DNA of 23,876 nt from Peptococcaceae bacterium (GCA_900756555.1 CAAEKP010000076.1:1-23876); one strand, 5' to 3'. Positions 14,922 to 22,499 are shown, counted from the stretch's first letter. Numbers and translations are program-made. Notes: generated from the letters alone by a model not told the origin.

Positions 14922-16325
14922 CTATTTGTTCAGATAACGGATCCCTTTACCCGTTGTTGCCCAAATCATGGCGAATACTACGCACAGATAACATGGGATT
15001 GCCCAGATAGCATACTGGCCAACGGTTACGCCCAGCAAATCCATGTAGTAGATACCGGAAGCCCCCCAAGGAACAAACGGCAACAGCATAGTGCCGGAGT
15101 CTTCCAGAGTACGGGATAAGTTTACACCGTGTAACCCCATGTTGGCATAAGCTTCTTTCAGCAGGAAGCCGATCATGATGATAGGAACAGAAGCAACACC
15201 AGTGGTGAAGGTCAGCATAGCACCTACTAAAATAGTAGCGCCAATCAGTTTCCAACGGCAGTCCAGTTTGCCGGAAACACTGTCCAGGATAACCTGTAAG
15301 CAGCCGATTCTTTCTACAACACCAGCAAATGCGTAAGCACAGATGATGGTATTTACAATGTTCATCATGGAGGAGATACCACCACGGGATAACAGCTTAA
15401 TTACGTTTTCCTGTGCAATAGCATCCTGAGCTGCTGCTGCACTAATCATAGTTGTTTTGAAACCGCCAACACAGGAGGACACACCGCTGGCAAAAGAGAA
15501 GCCATGGAAGAACATCCCTAAAGCGATTGCCACTACTGCGGAGAGCAGCATCAGCGGTACAGTCGGTTTCCGCATCATAGCGCCAACAATAACGATAACA
15601 GCCGGCAGTAACAATAAAAGATTCCAGTTAAAAATAGAAGATAAGTTGGCAGATAATGTTGCGATACTGGCGGAGTTGGCAGCATCCAGATGGAAGCTCT
15701 GCCCCACGATAAACCATACAATCAAACCAACACAGGACGCTGGAATGGTAGTCCAGAACATATGGCGGATATGGTCAAACAGATCAACGCCGCAAATCAT
15801 TGGAGCCAGGTTTGTGGTGTCAGACAATGGAGACATCTTATCCCCAAATACACCGCCGGAAATAATAGCGCCGGCTGCCATTCCCAGAGGGATCCCCATT
15901 TCAGAAGCAATCCCAATCAGAGCCAGACCGGCAGTTGCCACAGAACCCCAGGCTGTACCAGTTGCTGTAGATACAATAGCAGTAATCAAGAACGCTGTTA
16001 CCAGGAACAGCTGTGGGCTGATTAATTTTAAGCCCAGATAAATTAAATATGGTACAGTGCCAGAGTACATCCAGGTACCAATAACAATCCCTACCGCAAC
16101 CAAAATATAGATAACAGGCAAACTGGCTGTAAAGTTGTCAGTTACCCCTTTTTCCATCTCCTGATAGTTATAACCCAGGCGCAGACCAAGGCACGCTGCA
16201 TAGAAGGCAGCCAGCAGCAACAGTGGCTGAATATCTAACCGCATAATACCTTTCCCGACACCAATAATTAATGCCATTACGATAAAACATGATAACGCTT
16301 CAAATAGTGTAGGTTTCCTTTTCAT
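14922..16325 (-). CDS. NhaC-family Na+/H+ (or organic acid) antiporter
   Basis: Polytopic membrane transporter of 467 residues with about eleven to twelve hydrophobic segments. It carries the full NhaC/MleN signature GGVFGDKMSPLSDTTNLAP near residue 195, with STATGTAWGSVATAGLALIGI before it and DSGTMLLPFVPWGASGIYYMD near 420. Members exchange Na+ and H+, and some move malate, lactate or other acids. The start was placed at MKRKPTLFEAL, 7 bases after AGGAGG; 22 upstream codons in frame lack a site and would be hydrophilic. It lies directly downstream of the opine dehydrogenase gene, with an intervening terminator-like hairpin. Genomic pairing suggests that its cargo is linked to the dehydrogenase substrate, which is inference. 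Confidence 0.93.
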   Translation of the reverse strand: MKRKPTLFEALSCFIVMALIIGVGKGIMRLDIQPLLLLAAFYAACLGLRLGYNYQEMEKGVTDNFTASLPVIYILVAVGIVIGTWMYSGTVPYLIYLGLKLISPQLFLVTAFLITAIVSTATGTAWGSVATAGLALIGIASEMGIPLGMAAGAIISGGVFGDKMSPLSDTTNLAPMICGVDLFDHIRHMFWTTIPASCVGLIVWFIVGQSFHLDAANSASIATLSANLSSIFNWNLLLLLPAVIVIVGAMMRKPTVPLMLLSAVVAIALGMFFHGFSFASGVSSCVGGFKTTMISAAAAQDAIAQENVIKLLSRGGISSMMNIVNTIICAYAFAGVVERIGCLQVILDSVSGKLDCRWKLIGATILVGAMLTFTTGVASVPIIMIGFLLKEAYANMGLHGVNLSRTLEDSGTMLLPFVPWGASGIYYMDLLGVTVGQYAIWAIPCYLCVVFAMIWATTGKGIRYLNK

Positions 16326-16434
16326 ACTATAACCTCCTAATCTCTCGTTTTTCCTTTCCCTCTCTGCAATCCATTCAATCCCTGATTTCATTTTAATTTC
16401 ATTTAACTTAATCTCATTTTAACCAAAGGGGGAA

Positions 16435-16486
16435 GAAAAGCCCGGATACTCTAGCATCTTTCAGTCAACAGCATCGCAGGCTTTTC
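16435..16486 (-). terminator. Terminator-like hairpin after the opine dehydrogenase gene
   Basis: On the minus strand GAAAAGCC (16479-16486) pairs with GGGCTTTTC (16435-16443) around a long loop region that can pair further. A weak T-run follows (TTTTCTTCC). It lies 30 bases after the stop codon and could attenuate expression of the downstream antiporter gene. Confidence 0.5.
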
Positions 16487-16515
16487 CTTATCAAAAAATC
16501 TATACTGTTATGCGA

Positions 16516-17622
16516 TTATACTGCTTTAATCAATTCTTCTACAGAAAGATTACCCATGCCCAGTTTATCCAGAGTTAAACCTGTAGTGTAATAGTCTTCC
16601 TGCAATAAGGAGCAACCTAATACAATAATTGCATCAATATTTGGTGTTGGTACACCGGCAACCTTACCTAAATTAGACCACAGCACCAGCCCGGTAGAAA
16701 TATCTTCTGTGAAGTAACGGCCTGTTACGCTGGTAGGCCCTTTGATTTTGGTAAATACTTCACTGGTGTTGAACAATGTCTGTAAGTCTTCTTTATCGTT
16801 GGAGAAGTAGCCTCTTCTGTAACGGCTCTGTACAGCATCTTCCAGATCAAACCCGAACGCTTTCCCTACATTCATACGTTCATGTTCAATAGCATGCAGT
16901 ACATTAACGGTATGTTTGGTGATACCTTCACGATACAGCCAGAATTCGCCGTTTGAATAATCAATGCGGCCTGCATTCAGCATACATGGGCCAGGGTGTA
17001 CTTCTGGATTGCCGTTTTCCAGTGTGGTGTGCCATACGTTGTCGGCTGGAACCAGGCAGGTGTAAATCTGTTTGCAAACATCCAGCAGTTCTGCTGTGTT
17101 TTCTTTTGGATAAGCCGCAAAGAATAATTTCTTAACCCGCAATGTCAATTCTACCCGCGCTTCATCGGCAAAGCCTCTGGTGCCGTAAGACAGGGAGTTT
17201 ACTTCACACAGTTTAAAGTTCTTGGTGATACCCATTTCTTTGGCTTTATTGGCAAACCGTACACAACCCATTGCAGCAGCGCCGTTAAATAAGATTACCT
17301 GATCTTCTGTTGCCACTGGCGCTAACAGTTCTGCAAAGGCTTCAATCGCAAACCCTGGAATCGTCAGCATAATAATCTGTGCATCTTTCACAGCTGCTTC
17401 AATATCCGTTGTGATTAAGTCTAATTTTACGAATACTTCTTTGAAAGGAACTTCGTTTGGTTCCTGTAATAAAATGCCGCCTTTTTCCTGCATTGCCTGC
17501 AAGTTTTTCCCGAACTGTGGCAGTTCATATAAACTGATTTCAAATCCCTTTTCTTTCAGTTCAGCTGCTGCTGTCATACCACCGTTACCTGCACCTAAAA
17601 TCGCTACTTTTTTTACCATCAT
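16516..17622 (-). CDS. Octopine/nopaline (opine) dehydrogenase family protein
   Basis: Predicted NAD(P)-dependent oxidoreductase of 368 residues that would reversibly condense an amino acid with a 2-oxo acid to an opine. The N-terminal Rossmann motif is KKVAILGAGNGGMTAAAEL (GxGNGG at residues 10-15), followed by GFEISLYE, and the C-terminal octopine dehydrogenase domain contains NPEVHPGPCMLNAGRI, whose His is at the family catalytic position. Length and order match the family. The start is at MMVKKV, 8 bases after GGAGG; 42 upstream codons in frame were rejected since they lack a ribosome site and contain a promoter. The amino and keto acid partners cannot be read from sequence. Neighbours are an NhaC antiporter and a PucR regulator. 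Confidence 0.93.
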   Translation of the reverse strand: MMVKKVAILGAGNGGMTAAAELKEKGFEISLYELPQFGKNLQAMQEKGGILLQEPNEVPFKEVFVKLDLITTDIEAAVKDAQIIMLTIPGFAIEAFAELLAPVATEDQVILFNGAAAMGCVRFANKAKEMGITKNFKLCEVNSLSYGTRGFADEARVELTLRVKKLFFAAYPKENTAELLDVCKQIYTCLVPADNVWHTTLENGNPEVHPGPCMLNAGRIDYSNGEFWLYREGITKHTVNVLHAIEHERMNVGKAFGFDLEDAVQSRYRRGYFSNDKEDLQTLFNTSEVFTKIKGPTSVTGRYFTEDISTGLVLWSNLGKVAGVPTPNIDAIIVLGCSLLQEDYYTTGLTLDKLGMGNLSVEELIKAV

Positions 17623-17666
17623 GATAAAGCCCTCCCAGACATCATATCTCATGTATATGCAAAATT

Positions 17667-17695
17667 TGTATAAAAATGCAGTTAGTTTTGGCCAA
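17667..17695 (-). promoter_or_regulatory. Promoter and candidate operator of the opine dehydrogenase gene
   Basis: On the minus strand TTGGCC (17690-17695) and TATACA (17667-17672) are 17 bp apart, about 45 bp before the start codon. The -35 element is part of a perfect 12-bp palindrome TTTTGGCCAAAA (17686-17697), a good place for a dimeric regulator such as the nearby PucR protein to bind. Confidence 0.55.
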
Positions 17696-17699
17696 AAAC

Positions 17700-18065
17700 C
17701 AGCATCATAGGGAATTGCTAAAGCTGCTGTCGATTTAATATTCAGCAATTTTTATATTCCCCGTTTCCTTGTCTTTATCATAAACCCTTTCCACAAATCG
17801 CGAAAGTGGCAGAATCACCAAAGATTATTGTCATTATGCACAAACGTCCACGGGCGTTGGCCTGACAAAAAGTTATAAAATTGCAAAGCACTTGTCCATG
17901 TAAAAAGAACAAATGTTATTCCGGTGAGGGATTTTTCCAGTGTTTTCGCCCCTCCTCAGCTTTGAGCTATATACATATCTCGTGCAATCCATGTATATTT
18001 ATACACTTCAAAAATAGCTTATATTTTTGGCAAAAATATACAGGCTCCGCACCAAATTCACACAA
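17700..18065. other. Non-coding stretch upstream of the opine dehydrogenase gene
   Basis: About 365 bp, AT-rich, between the opine dehydrogenase promoter and the terminator of the second Cys-repeat gene. Short reading frames here have no ribosome sites. I see no RNA gene, repeat or further promoter that I can support. Its length allows for regulator binding sites. Confidence 0.6.
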
Positions 18066-18068
18066 AAT

Positions 18069-18103
18069 ACAAAAAGGGCTGCCATTTTTACAATGACAAC
18101 CCT
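18069..18103 (-). terminator. Terminator of the 67-residue Cys-repeat gene
   Basis: A 12-bp stem on the minus strand (18092-18103 with 18075-18086, two G-U pairs, 5-nt loop) is followed by TTTTTG. It lies about 30 bases past the stop codon. Confidence 0.85.
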
Positions 18104-18134
18104 CAGTTCTGTCTATATTATTCTGTCAAAAGGA

Positions 18135-18338
18135 TTATGCTTCTTCGTCGCAAACAACCTGATAACCTACTTTAGAAGCTACTTTTTTAATGTTATCGCA
18201 GTTTTCGTCTGCTGGCAGAATTAAATCCGCTTCTTCACGTTCCTGTTCTTTTTCGTCACAAACTACAGTGTAACCAAATTTAGATGCAGTTTTCTTTACA
18301 TTTTCACAAGTTTCTTTGTCTAATCCCATACCATTCAT
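18135..18338 (-). CDS. Small two-repeat Cys-x15-Cys protein (paralogue B)
   Basis: Protein of 67 residues, function unknown. After MNGMGLDKET come two repeats, C-E-N-V-K-K-T-A-S-K-F-G-Y-T-V-V-C-D-E and C-D-N-I-K-K-V-A-S-K-V-G-Y-Q-V-V-C-D-E, separated by an acidic linker with LILPADEN. Cys spacing is 15 residues within and 19 between repeats, exactly as in the 81-residue protein at 13255-13500. The shared consensus is C-x-N-x-K-K-x-A-S-K-x-G-x-x-V-V-C-D-E. A strong GGAGG lies 8 bases upstream. It has its own extended -10 promoter and terminator, so it is expressed alone. High charge and short length without a signal peptide suggest a cytosolic protein. I do not recognise a named family. Confidence 0.88.
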   Translation of the reverse strand: MNGMGLDKETCENVKKTASKFGYTVVCDEKEQEREEADLILPADENCDNIKKVASKVGYQVVCDEEA

Positions 18339-18397
18339 ATTCTTTTCCTCCTTGGCATAATAAACAAAATAAAAAGCAACTCAAACTCTCTGACCTT

Positions 18398-18406
18398 ATT
18401 ATATCA
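18398..18406 (-). promoter_or_regulatory. Extended -10 promoter of the 67-residue Cys-repeat gene
   Basis: The minus strand reads TGATATAAT, an extended -10 with a perfect TATAAT at 18398-18403, about 60 bp before the start codon. No convincing -35 hexamer is seen at 16-18 bp, which extended -10 promoters can do without. Confidence 0.55.
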
Positions 18407-18512
18407 TAAACAATCGCTTATCAGTACATAAATTTTGCTATATCCATATTTAAGTAATTTATATACTCTCTTCCCGTCTTAAAAATTTTATCTAAAAAAT
18501 TAATTTTTACAC

Positions 18513-18541
18513 TTGACTCGTCTGGTCAAACATGATAGAAT
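18513..18541 (+). promoter_or_regulatory. Promoter of tRNA-Ser(GGA)
   Basis: TTGACT (18513-18518) and TAGAAT (18536-18541) are 17 bp apart, and TGA before the -10 resembles the extended form. The tRNA 5' end is about 20 bases downstream. Confidence 0.8.
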
Positions 18542-18561
18542 ACTCCTTGCTGAAAGCACAT

Positions 18562-18651
18562 GGAGAGATGTCCGAGTGGTCGAAGGAGCACGCCTGGAAA
18601 GCGTGTATACGGGCAACTGTATCAAGGGTTCAAATCCCTTTCTCTCCGCCA
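18562..18651 (+). tRNA. tRNA-Ser(GGA)
   Basis: A class II tRNA of 90 bases: acceptor GGAGAGA pairs with TCTCTCC, the discriminator is G, and CCA is encoded. The anticodon stem CACGC/GCGTG holds loop CTGGAAA, so the anticodon is GGA (18596-18598), reading UCC and UCU. A long variable arm follows and the T loop is GGTTCAAATCC. It has its own promoter and terminator. Confidence 0.97.
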
Positions 18652-18653
18652 GC

Positions 18654-18690
18654 AAAAACCGCTTACCCAATAGGGTTGAGCGGTTTTTTT
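18654..18690 (+). terminator. Terminator of tRNA-Ser(GGA)
   Basis: AAAAACCGCT (18654-18663) pairs with AGCGGTTTTT (18679-18688), with inner CCC/GGG pairing in the loop, and ends in seven T. It starts three bases after the encoded CCA. Confidence 0.92.
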
Positions 18691-18809
18691 GTGTTTTCTG
18701 ACAGGTCGCAGAAATTGTATATAACTGGCAGAAATATCGTATCGTGATAACATTTTGATAACAGACTGAAAAAACAATTGCGCAATATACGGGAAACTGC
18801 TGTGCATAG

Positions 18810-18849
18810 AAAAAGCCAGGTGAATGAATCGCTCCTCACTTGGCTTTTT
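18810..18849 (-). terminator. Terminator of the AAA-ATPase/PD-(D/E)XK gene
   Basis: AAAAAGCCA (18810-18818) pairs with TGGCTTTTT (18841-18849) with TGA/TCA pairing inside. It lies directly after the stop codon and has T-runs on both strands, so it can work in either direction. Confidence 0.88.
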
Positions 18850-18852
18850 GCG

Positions 18853-20424
18853 TTACTTCTCTGTTTTCTCTATTTCACACTGGTGTTTTTTGCTTTCTTT
18901 ATCGTAGTTGATACCCACCAGCAATATTTCTCCATGATAGCCATCCAATGCTTTTACATACTGTTTTTCTTTAATCTGTGCAATCGCACCCTGGGCAGAC
19001 TGATTCCACTTTAACTCAATAATCAGAGCTGGTTTATCCGCAGCGTGTTTGCGCGGCATGAACACCATATCCGCAAAGCCTTTGCCTGCCGGCAGCTCAC
19101 GAATCAGGATATAATCATTTCTGGCACTGTAATAGGCCAGTGAAATCACACAACTTAACGCATTCTCGTTGTTGTACGAAAGAATCGACGCTGTTTCCAT
19201 GTGTGCAACATCAATGCCTTGTGCCACAGCTTCTGCGTCCTGCTGTAAGGTGGCTTTCAATAATGCTTCAGATGTCTGTATCGCTTGAATTACTTCCTGC
19301 CAACCGCTTTTCTTAATGGCACGAACAAATTCTTCTCGGATTTCTTCATTCGGAATAAATACACTCTGCGGTGTTTCATCATAAGCTAAATAGCCCAAAT
19401 GAACTAATAAGGTTAATACCTCATCTTTCCCCGTAAAGGTTGTCATGTCATTTTGAAATGTTTGTGCATCAATCACACAACGCTCACCACTTAACATGAG
19501 AACGATAGCATCTTTCAGTCCATCAAAGTTCATGTCCAGATAAATCCGCAGTGCTTCATAGGTTTCGGTCTGTGTCCAATAGCTGTTTAATTTTCGATTC
19601 CGCATGGCTTCTACCACAGATTTTGGGCTGTAAATGTGCAAATTATCCAGGCAATAACCGTCGTACCACCGCTTCACTTCCTCAAAGTCCATGGCATACC
19701 GCTGGCATAACTCTCGCACCTCATCCTCTGTAAAGCCTACATATTCCGCCAATGGCCCCGGGTCTGTCATGGAATACTCATTAAACATATTCAAGGCAGA
19801 ATGGGTGCCATATTTTTTGATTGGCAATATGCCCGTCATATAGGCCAGGCTGACATAATCTCTGTCTTTTAGCAAATTTCTCAAAAAATCTAAATAAGCG
19901 GTCTGAACCTGCAAATCTTTCGTCTTTTCACGAAAAATGCAATCCCACTCATCAATAATAAACACAATTCCCCGCTGGGTCTGCGCAGAAAGTTCTTCCA
20001 AGGCAGCAACCAGCTGTTGTTCTTCTGAAGTGATATAGGCAGGATATTCTTCGCGCAATTCCTTCAAAAGTTCTGTCTGTATATATTCTATCAACCGCTC
20101 GCCGCTGCCCGCGGTAGATAAAAATTGCTGCATATTGAGAAATATAACATCATACTGGTTCAAATGCTCTGGGAAAGAGGGATTATCTATTATTTTCAGA
20201 TTCTGAAACAATTCTTCCGATTGGCAGCCTCTGCTATAATATGCAGCTAACATCTTTGCCGCCATGGACTTACCAAACCGTCGCGGACGGCTCACACAAA
20301 CATAACACTGCTCTGTTTCCAAAACCTTATTCGTATAGGCTATTAATTCTGTTTTATCTACATAAATTTCAGAGCGTATGGATTTTTGAAATGCCCTGTT
20401 TCCCGGATTCAGATAGCGCCCCAT
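18853..20424 (-). CDS. AAA-ATPase-like protein with PD-(D/E)XK nuclease domain
   Basis: Protein of 523 residues with the two-domain build of the AAA-ATPase_like/DUF1703 family. The N-terminal ATPase has a YVDKTELI motif (21-28), Walker A SRPRRFGKS (Gly51-Lys52-Ser53), Walker B VFIIDEWD (Asp158) and MTGILPIKKYG as the sensor region. The C-terminal PD-(D/E)XK fold shows Asp452 (FADMVF), then IIELKW with Glu470 and Lys472, and Gln483/Gln488 in the following helix. Such genes are common and often multicopy in Clostridia and Bacteroidota; their biological role is unproven. AAGGGG precedes the ATG by 8 bases. The active-site residues are intact. It stands alone between tRNA-Ser(GGA) and a gene-poor region. 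Confidence 0.92.
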   Translation of the reverse strand: MGRYLNPGNRAFQKSIRSEIYVDKTELIAYTNKVLETEQCYVCVSRPRRFGKSMAAKMLAAYYSRGCQSEELFQNLKIIDNPSFPEHLNQYDVIFLNMQQFLSTAGSGERLIEYIQTELLKELREEYPAYITSEEQQLVAALEELSAQTQRGIVFIIDEWDCIFREKTKDLQVQTAYLDFLRNLLKDRDYVSLAYMTGILPIKKYGTHSALNMFNEYSMTDPGPLAEYVGFTEDEVRELCQRYAMDFEEVKRWYDGYCLDNLHIYSPKSVVEAMRNRKLNSYWTQTETYEALRIYLDMNFDGLKDAIVLMLSGERCVIDAQTFQNDMTTFTGKDEVLTLLVHLGYLAYDETPQSVFIPNEEIREEFVRAIKKSGWQEVIQAIQTSEALLKATLQQDAEAVAQGIDVAHMETASILSYNNENALSCVISLAYYSARNDYILIRELPAGKGFADMVFMPRKHAADKPALIIELKWNQSAQGAIAQIKEKQYVKALDGYHGEILLVGINYDKESKKHQCEIEKTEK

Positions 20425-21375
20425 GAAAATCGCCCCTTTTATATATAATTCTATTTAACTCTTATTGTACCATAAAAATTTGCTAAGTACATTACTTTTA
20501 GTATTGCAAACAGTAGTTATGGTTAATCAATCCAATCTGCTTTTCCCCTGCTGACGTCTTAAAAGAATAATAAATTTCTTCTGCTGCAATCCATTTGTAT
20601 CGTCATATTATTTCATTGCGCTGTAATTTGAGCGGCATCGCAATCTGTATATTCATGCAAAATATTCATGTAAAAGATGCACTGTGTGTTCCATTGGGCA
20701 AGCCGCAAAATTGCCGCGCTGTGTACTGCAAGATTATGTTTTTGCTTCAAACGCTGTATTTTCCGATTTAAGCGTTTAACTTGCGTGTCACCGCTGTTGG
20801 GTGCAGATCCATGGTTTTTCCGTCCTTAAAAGCAAATTTACGCCGTCTCAGCAACACTCCGCAATGAAAACTTACCCCCTTAATGACAACACACCGCCAA
20901 CTTCGCTGTCTGAAAACACTGCAACAAGGCCAGCCGTGCCGCATCGGCAACAGAATAGCCCATCTCTCTGGCGGTAATGACACGGTTTTATGTTTTGACG
21001 GGTTTGATGTTTTGTGTTTTTTTCTTTTCTTTTATTCTTTTTTTCTTTTATTCTTTTTTTATTTTCTTTTGTTTTATTATTATTTTATTATTTATATTCT
21101 TGTATGTGGTTGGCTGTTGGTTGAGATTCAAAAGTTAGCAATAGTCAATTCAGCTTCCAGACTGGATTTCACATTGGTTATTTGCTGGTTGAAATTTAGT
21201 GGCTTAGGAAAAGAAGATTGCCTACTTACAGTAAGCAAAAGGTAACAAATATTTTGCAAAGAAGCACTTTTACAGGGCACGTTATTTTACTGTGCGACAG
21301 CCTGCGCGAAAATTTTTGTGCGCGCATAAAATATATTTGAACTGTATATTTATTATATACGGTTTCACCTCAATA
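20425..21375. other. Gene-poor region of about 950 bp
   Basis: No reading frame here has a convincing ribosome site and family resemblance. It contains the pyrimidine-rich tract at 21016-21090, a small hairpin TGCGCG/CGCGCA (21303-21326), and a 33-codon protein-like stretch on the minus strand near 20883-20985 that might be a gene remnant. The region separates the ATPase/nuclease gene from the SigI operon. Confidence 0.6.
21016..21090. repeat. Pyrimidine-rich low-complexity tract
   Basis: About 75 bases on the plus strand are nearly all T with scattered C and A, and include two exact tandem copies of a 16-bp unit CTTTTATTCTTTTTTT (21029-21044 and 21045-21060). The complementary strand is correspondingly purine-rich. 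Confidence 0.85.
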
Positions 21376-21426
21376 ATAAAAAACTGCCTGCAAAAAATCA
21401 ACTTTAAAGTCGCTTCCGCAGGCAGT
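21376..21426 (-). terminator. Terminator of the RsgI-like lipoprotein gene
   Basis: On the minus strand ACTGCCTGC (21418-21426) pairs perfectly with GCAGGCAGT (21383-21391) and is followed by TTTTTTATTATTG. It begins 14 bases after the lipoprotein stop codon and ends the leftward unit. Confidence 0.92.
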
Positions 21427-21439
21427 GTTATTCTGCTAA

Positions 21440-22444
21440 TCAGTCATCATTGTCGTCATCATCGTCACTGTCATCATCCTGATCATCATTGTCATTGTCA
21501 TCATTCTGATTATCATCTTTGTCATTCATATCATCGCGGTCATCGTCACGATCATCATCTCTGTCGTCTATATCATCCCGGTCATCGTCACGATCATCAT
21601 CTCTGTCATCCACATCATCCCGGTCGTCGTCATCGTCATCGGCTACCGGCACTGTTACTTTCTGTGGTGCAGCCACTACTTTTTTAACTGCTTTTTTATC
21701 ATCTCTGTCATCATTTCTGTCGTCATCGCGGTCATCGTTTAAGTCGGCAATATCATGTTCTGCTTTGATTACTTTCCCGTTGACTGCATTCACATCATAT
21801 TCGTATTCATTGCCATTGGCCTTAAATTCCAGCTCATATACAGCTGTACCGTCATCCAAATCAAATTCTTTATCCTCAAACACTGCGGCGGACGCGCTCA
21901 CGCCAGCCTGTGCCAGAGCAATCTTCTTTGCTGTTTCCAGATTGATATAATGAGATGGTTTGCCTTCTTTTTTATATTTGTCGTCGTAGTCGTCATCGTC
22001 GATAGACACCACGCCGGAGTTCAGATGCAGATTTTTTACTGCAATCTGCGCGTTTTCGCTCACATCCTCCAGAAAATCATCATCCGGCAGCACAGAGCCC
22101 GGCTCCACCTGAATCACAATATTTTTGCTGTTGCCGTCAATATCGTCCACAAAGTAACCTGCTTCGTTGATACGCGCAATCAAATCGCCCACCACATCGT
22201 CACATTCCTTGCCGATATAATCGTCATAATCGGCAGTAATTTTTTTGCCGTCATCATTTTTCCCGGTCAAGTCTGTCACCAGACCTTTTTTGTCATAGGT
22301 AATCATAATTTCCGGGTTCACACTCAAGGTCAGATACCCTTTCTCAGCCAACGCCCCGGCATCCTTGCTGCCGCATCCTGTGAGTAACATTGCGCTCATA
22401 GCACATACCGCCGCACCTGCAATCCATAAACTGTTCTTTTTCAT
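21440..22444 (-). CDS. Lipoprotein with RsgI-like domain, PepSY domain and Asp/Arg repeat tail
   Basis: Predicted lipid-anchored extracytoplasmic protein of 334 residues. The signal peptide MKKNSLWIAG...MLLTGC has lipobox LTGC with Cys24. Residues 36-150 resemble the extracellular domain of RsgI anti-sigma factors: LSVNPEI, GLVTDLTGKNDDGK, DLIARINEAGYF, in the same order as in the adjacent RsgI (LSINPSV, GNVVDLEGLNDDGE, ALIDRAIAMGYL). A PepSY domain follows at about 166-231 (INLETAKKIALAQAGV, AVYELEFKANGNEYEYDVNAVNGKVI). The tail (232-334) is almost wholly Asp with Arg and Asn, built on a 14-residue unit D-D-R-D-D-[VIM]-D-D-R-D-D-D-R-D and surely disordered. GGGAG lies 9 bases upstream. It follows rsgI by 117 bp. 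A sensor, cation-binding or SigI-regulated effector role is inference. Confidence 0.9.
   Translation of the reverse strand: MKKNSLWIAGAAVCAMSAMLLTGCGSKDAGALAEKGYLTLSVNPEIMITYDKKGLVTDLTGKNDDGKKITADYDDYIGKECDDVVGDLIARINEAGYFVDDIDGNSKNIVIQVEPGSVLPDDDFLEDVSENAQIAVKNLHLNSGVVSIDDDDYDDKYKKEGKPSHYINLETAKKIALAQAGVSASAAVFEDKEFDLDDGTAVYELEFKANGNEYEYDVNAVNGKVIKAEHDIADLNDDRDDDRNDDRDDKKAVKKVVAAPQKVTVPVADDDDDDRDDVDDRDDDRDDDRDDIDDRDDDRDDDRDDMNDKDDNQNDDNDNDDQDDDSDDDDDNDD
21531..21656 (-). repeat. 42-bp in-frame tandem repeat in the lipoprotein tail
   Basis: The segment TCATC[GC]CGGTC recurs at 21531, 21573 and 21615, a constant 42-bp period. Each unit codes for 14 residues of the Asp/Arg tail (two nearly identical units and one or two diverged ones). 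Because the period is a multiple of three, gain or loss of units would change tail length without a frameshift. Confidence 0.88.
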
Positions 22445-22499
22445 ATTTGTAATCTCCCTTCACCATTTTGGTTTTGTTTTGTTGCTTACACCAGTAGAT

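Noticed and set aside
15457..16041. 194-codon plus-strand frame opposite the NhaC gene
   Set aside because: Antisense shadow of a clear transporter; no ribosome site or family match.
20768..20983. 71-codon minus-strand reading frame starting with GTG
   Set aside because: No ribosome site and no family resemblance; another frame of the same DNA looks more protein-like.
20883..21245. 120-codon plus-strand reading frame with a Phe-rich hydrophobic middle
   Set aside because: No ribosome site, and the hydrophobic segment comes only from the T-rich tract.
21531..21656. Regular 42-bp repeats considered as a CRISPR array
   Set aside because: There are no unique spacers; the repeats are contiguous and in frame within a coding sequence.
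21519..21950. Ser/Arg-rich plus-strand frame
   Set aside because: It is the complement of the Asp/Arg repeat coding region, with no ribosome site.
21755..22387. 210-codon plus-strand frame
   Set aside because: Antisense shadow of the lipoprotein gene; the minus-strand product has a lipobox and recognisable domains.
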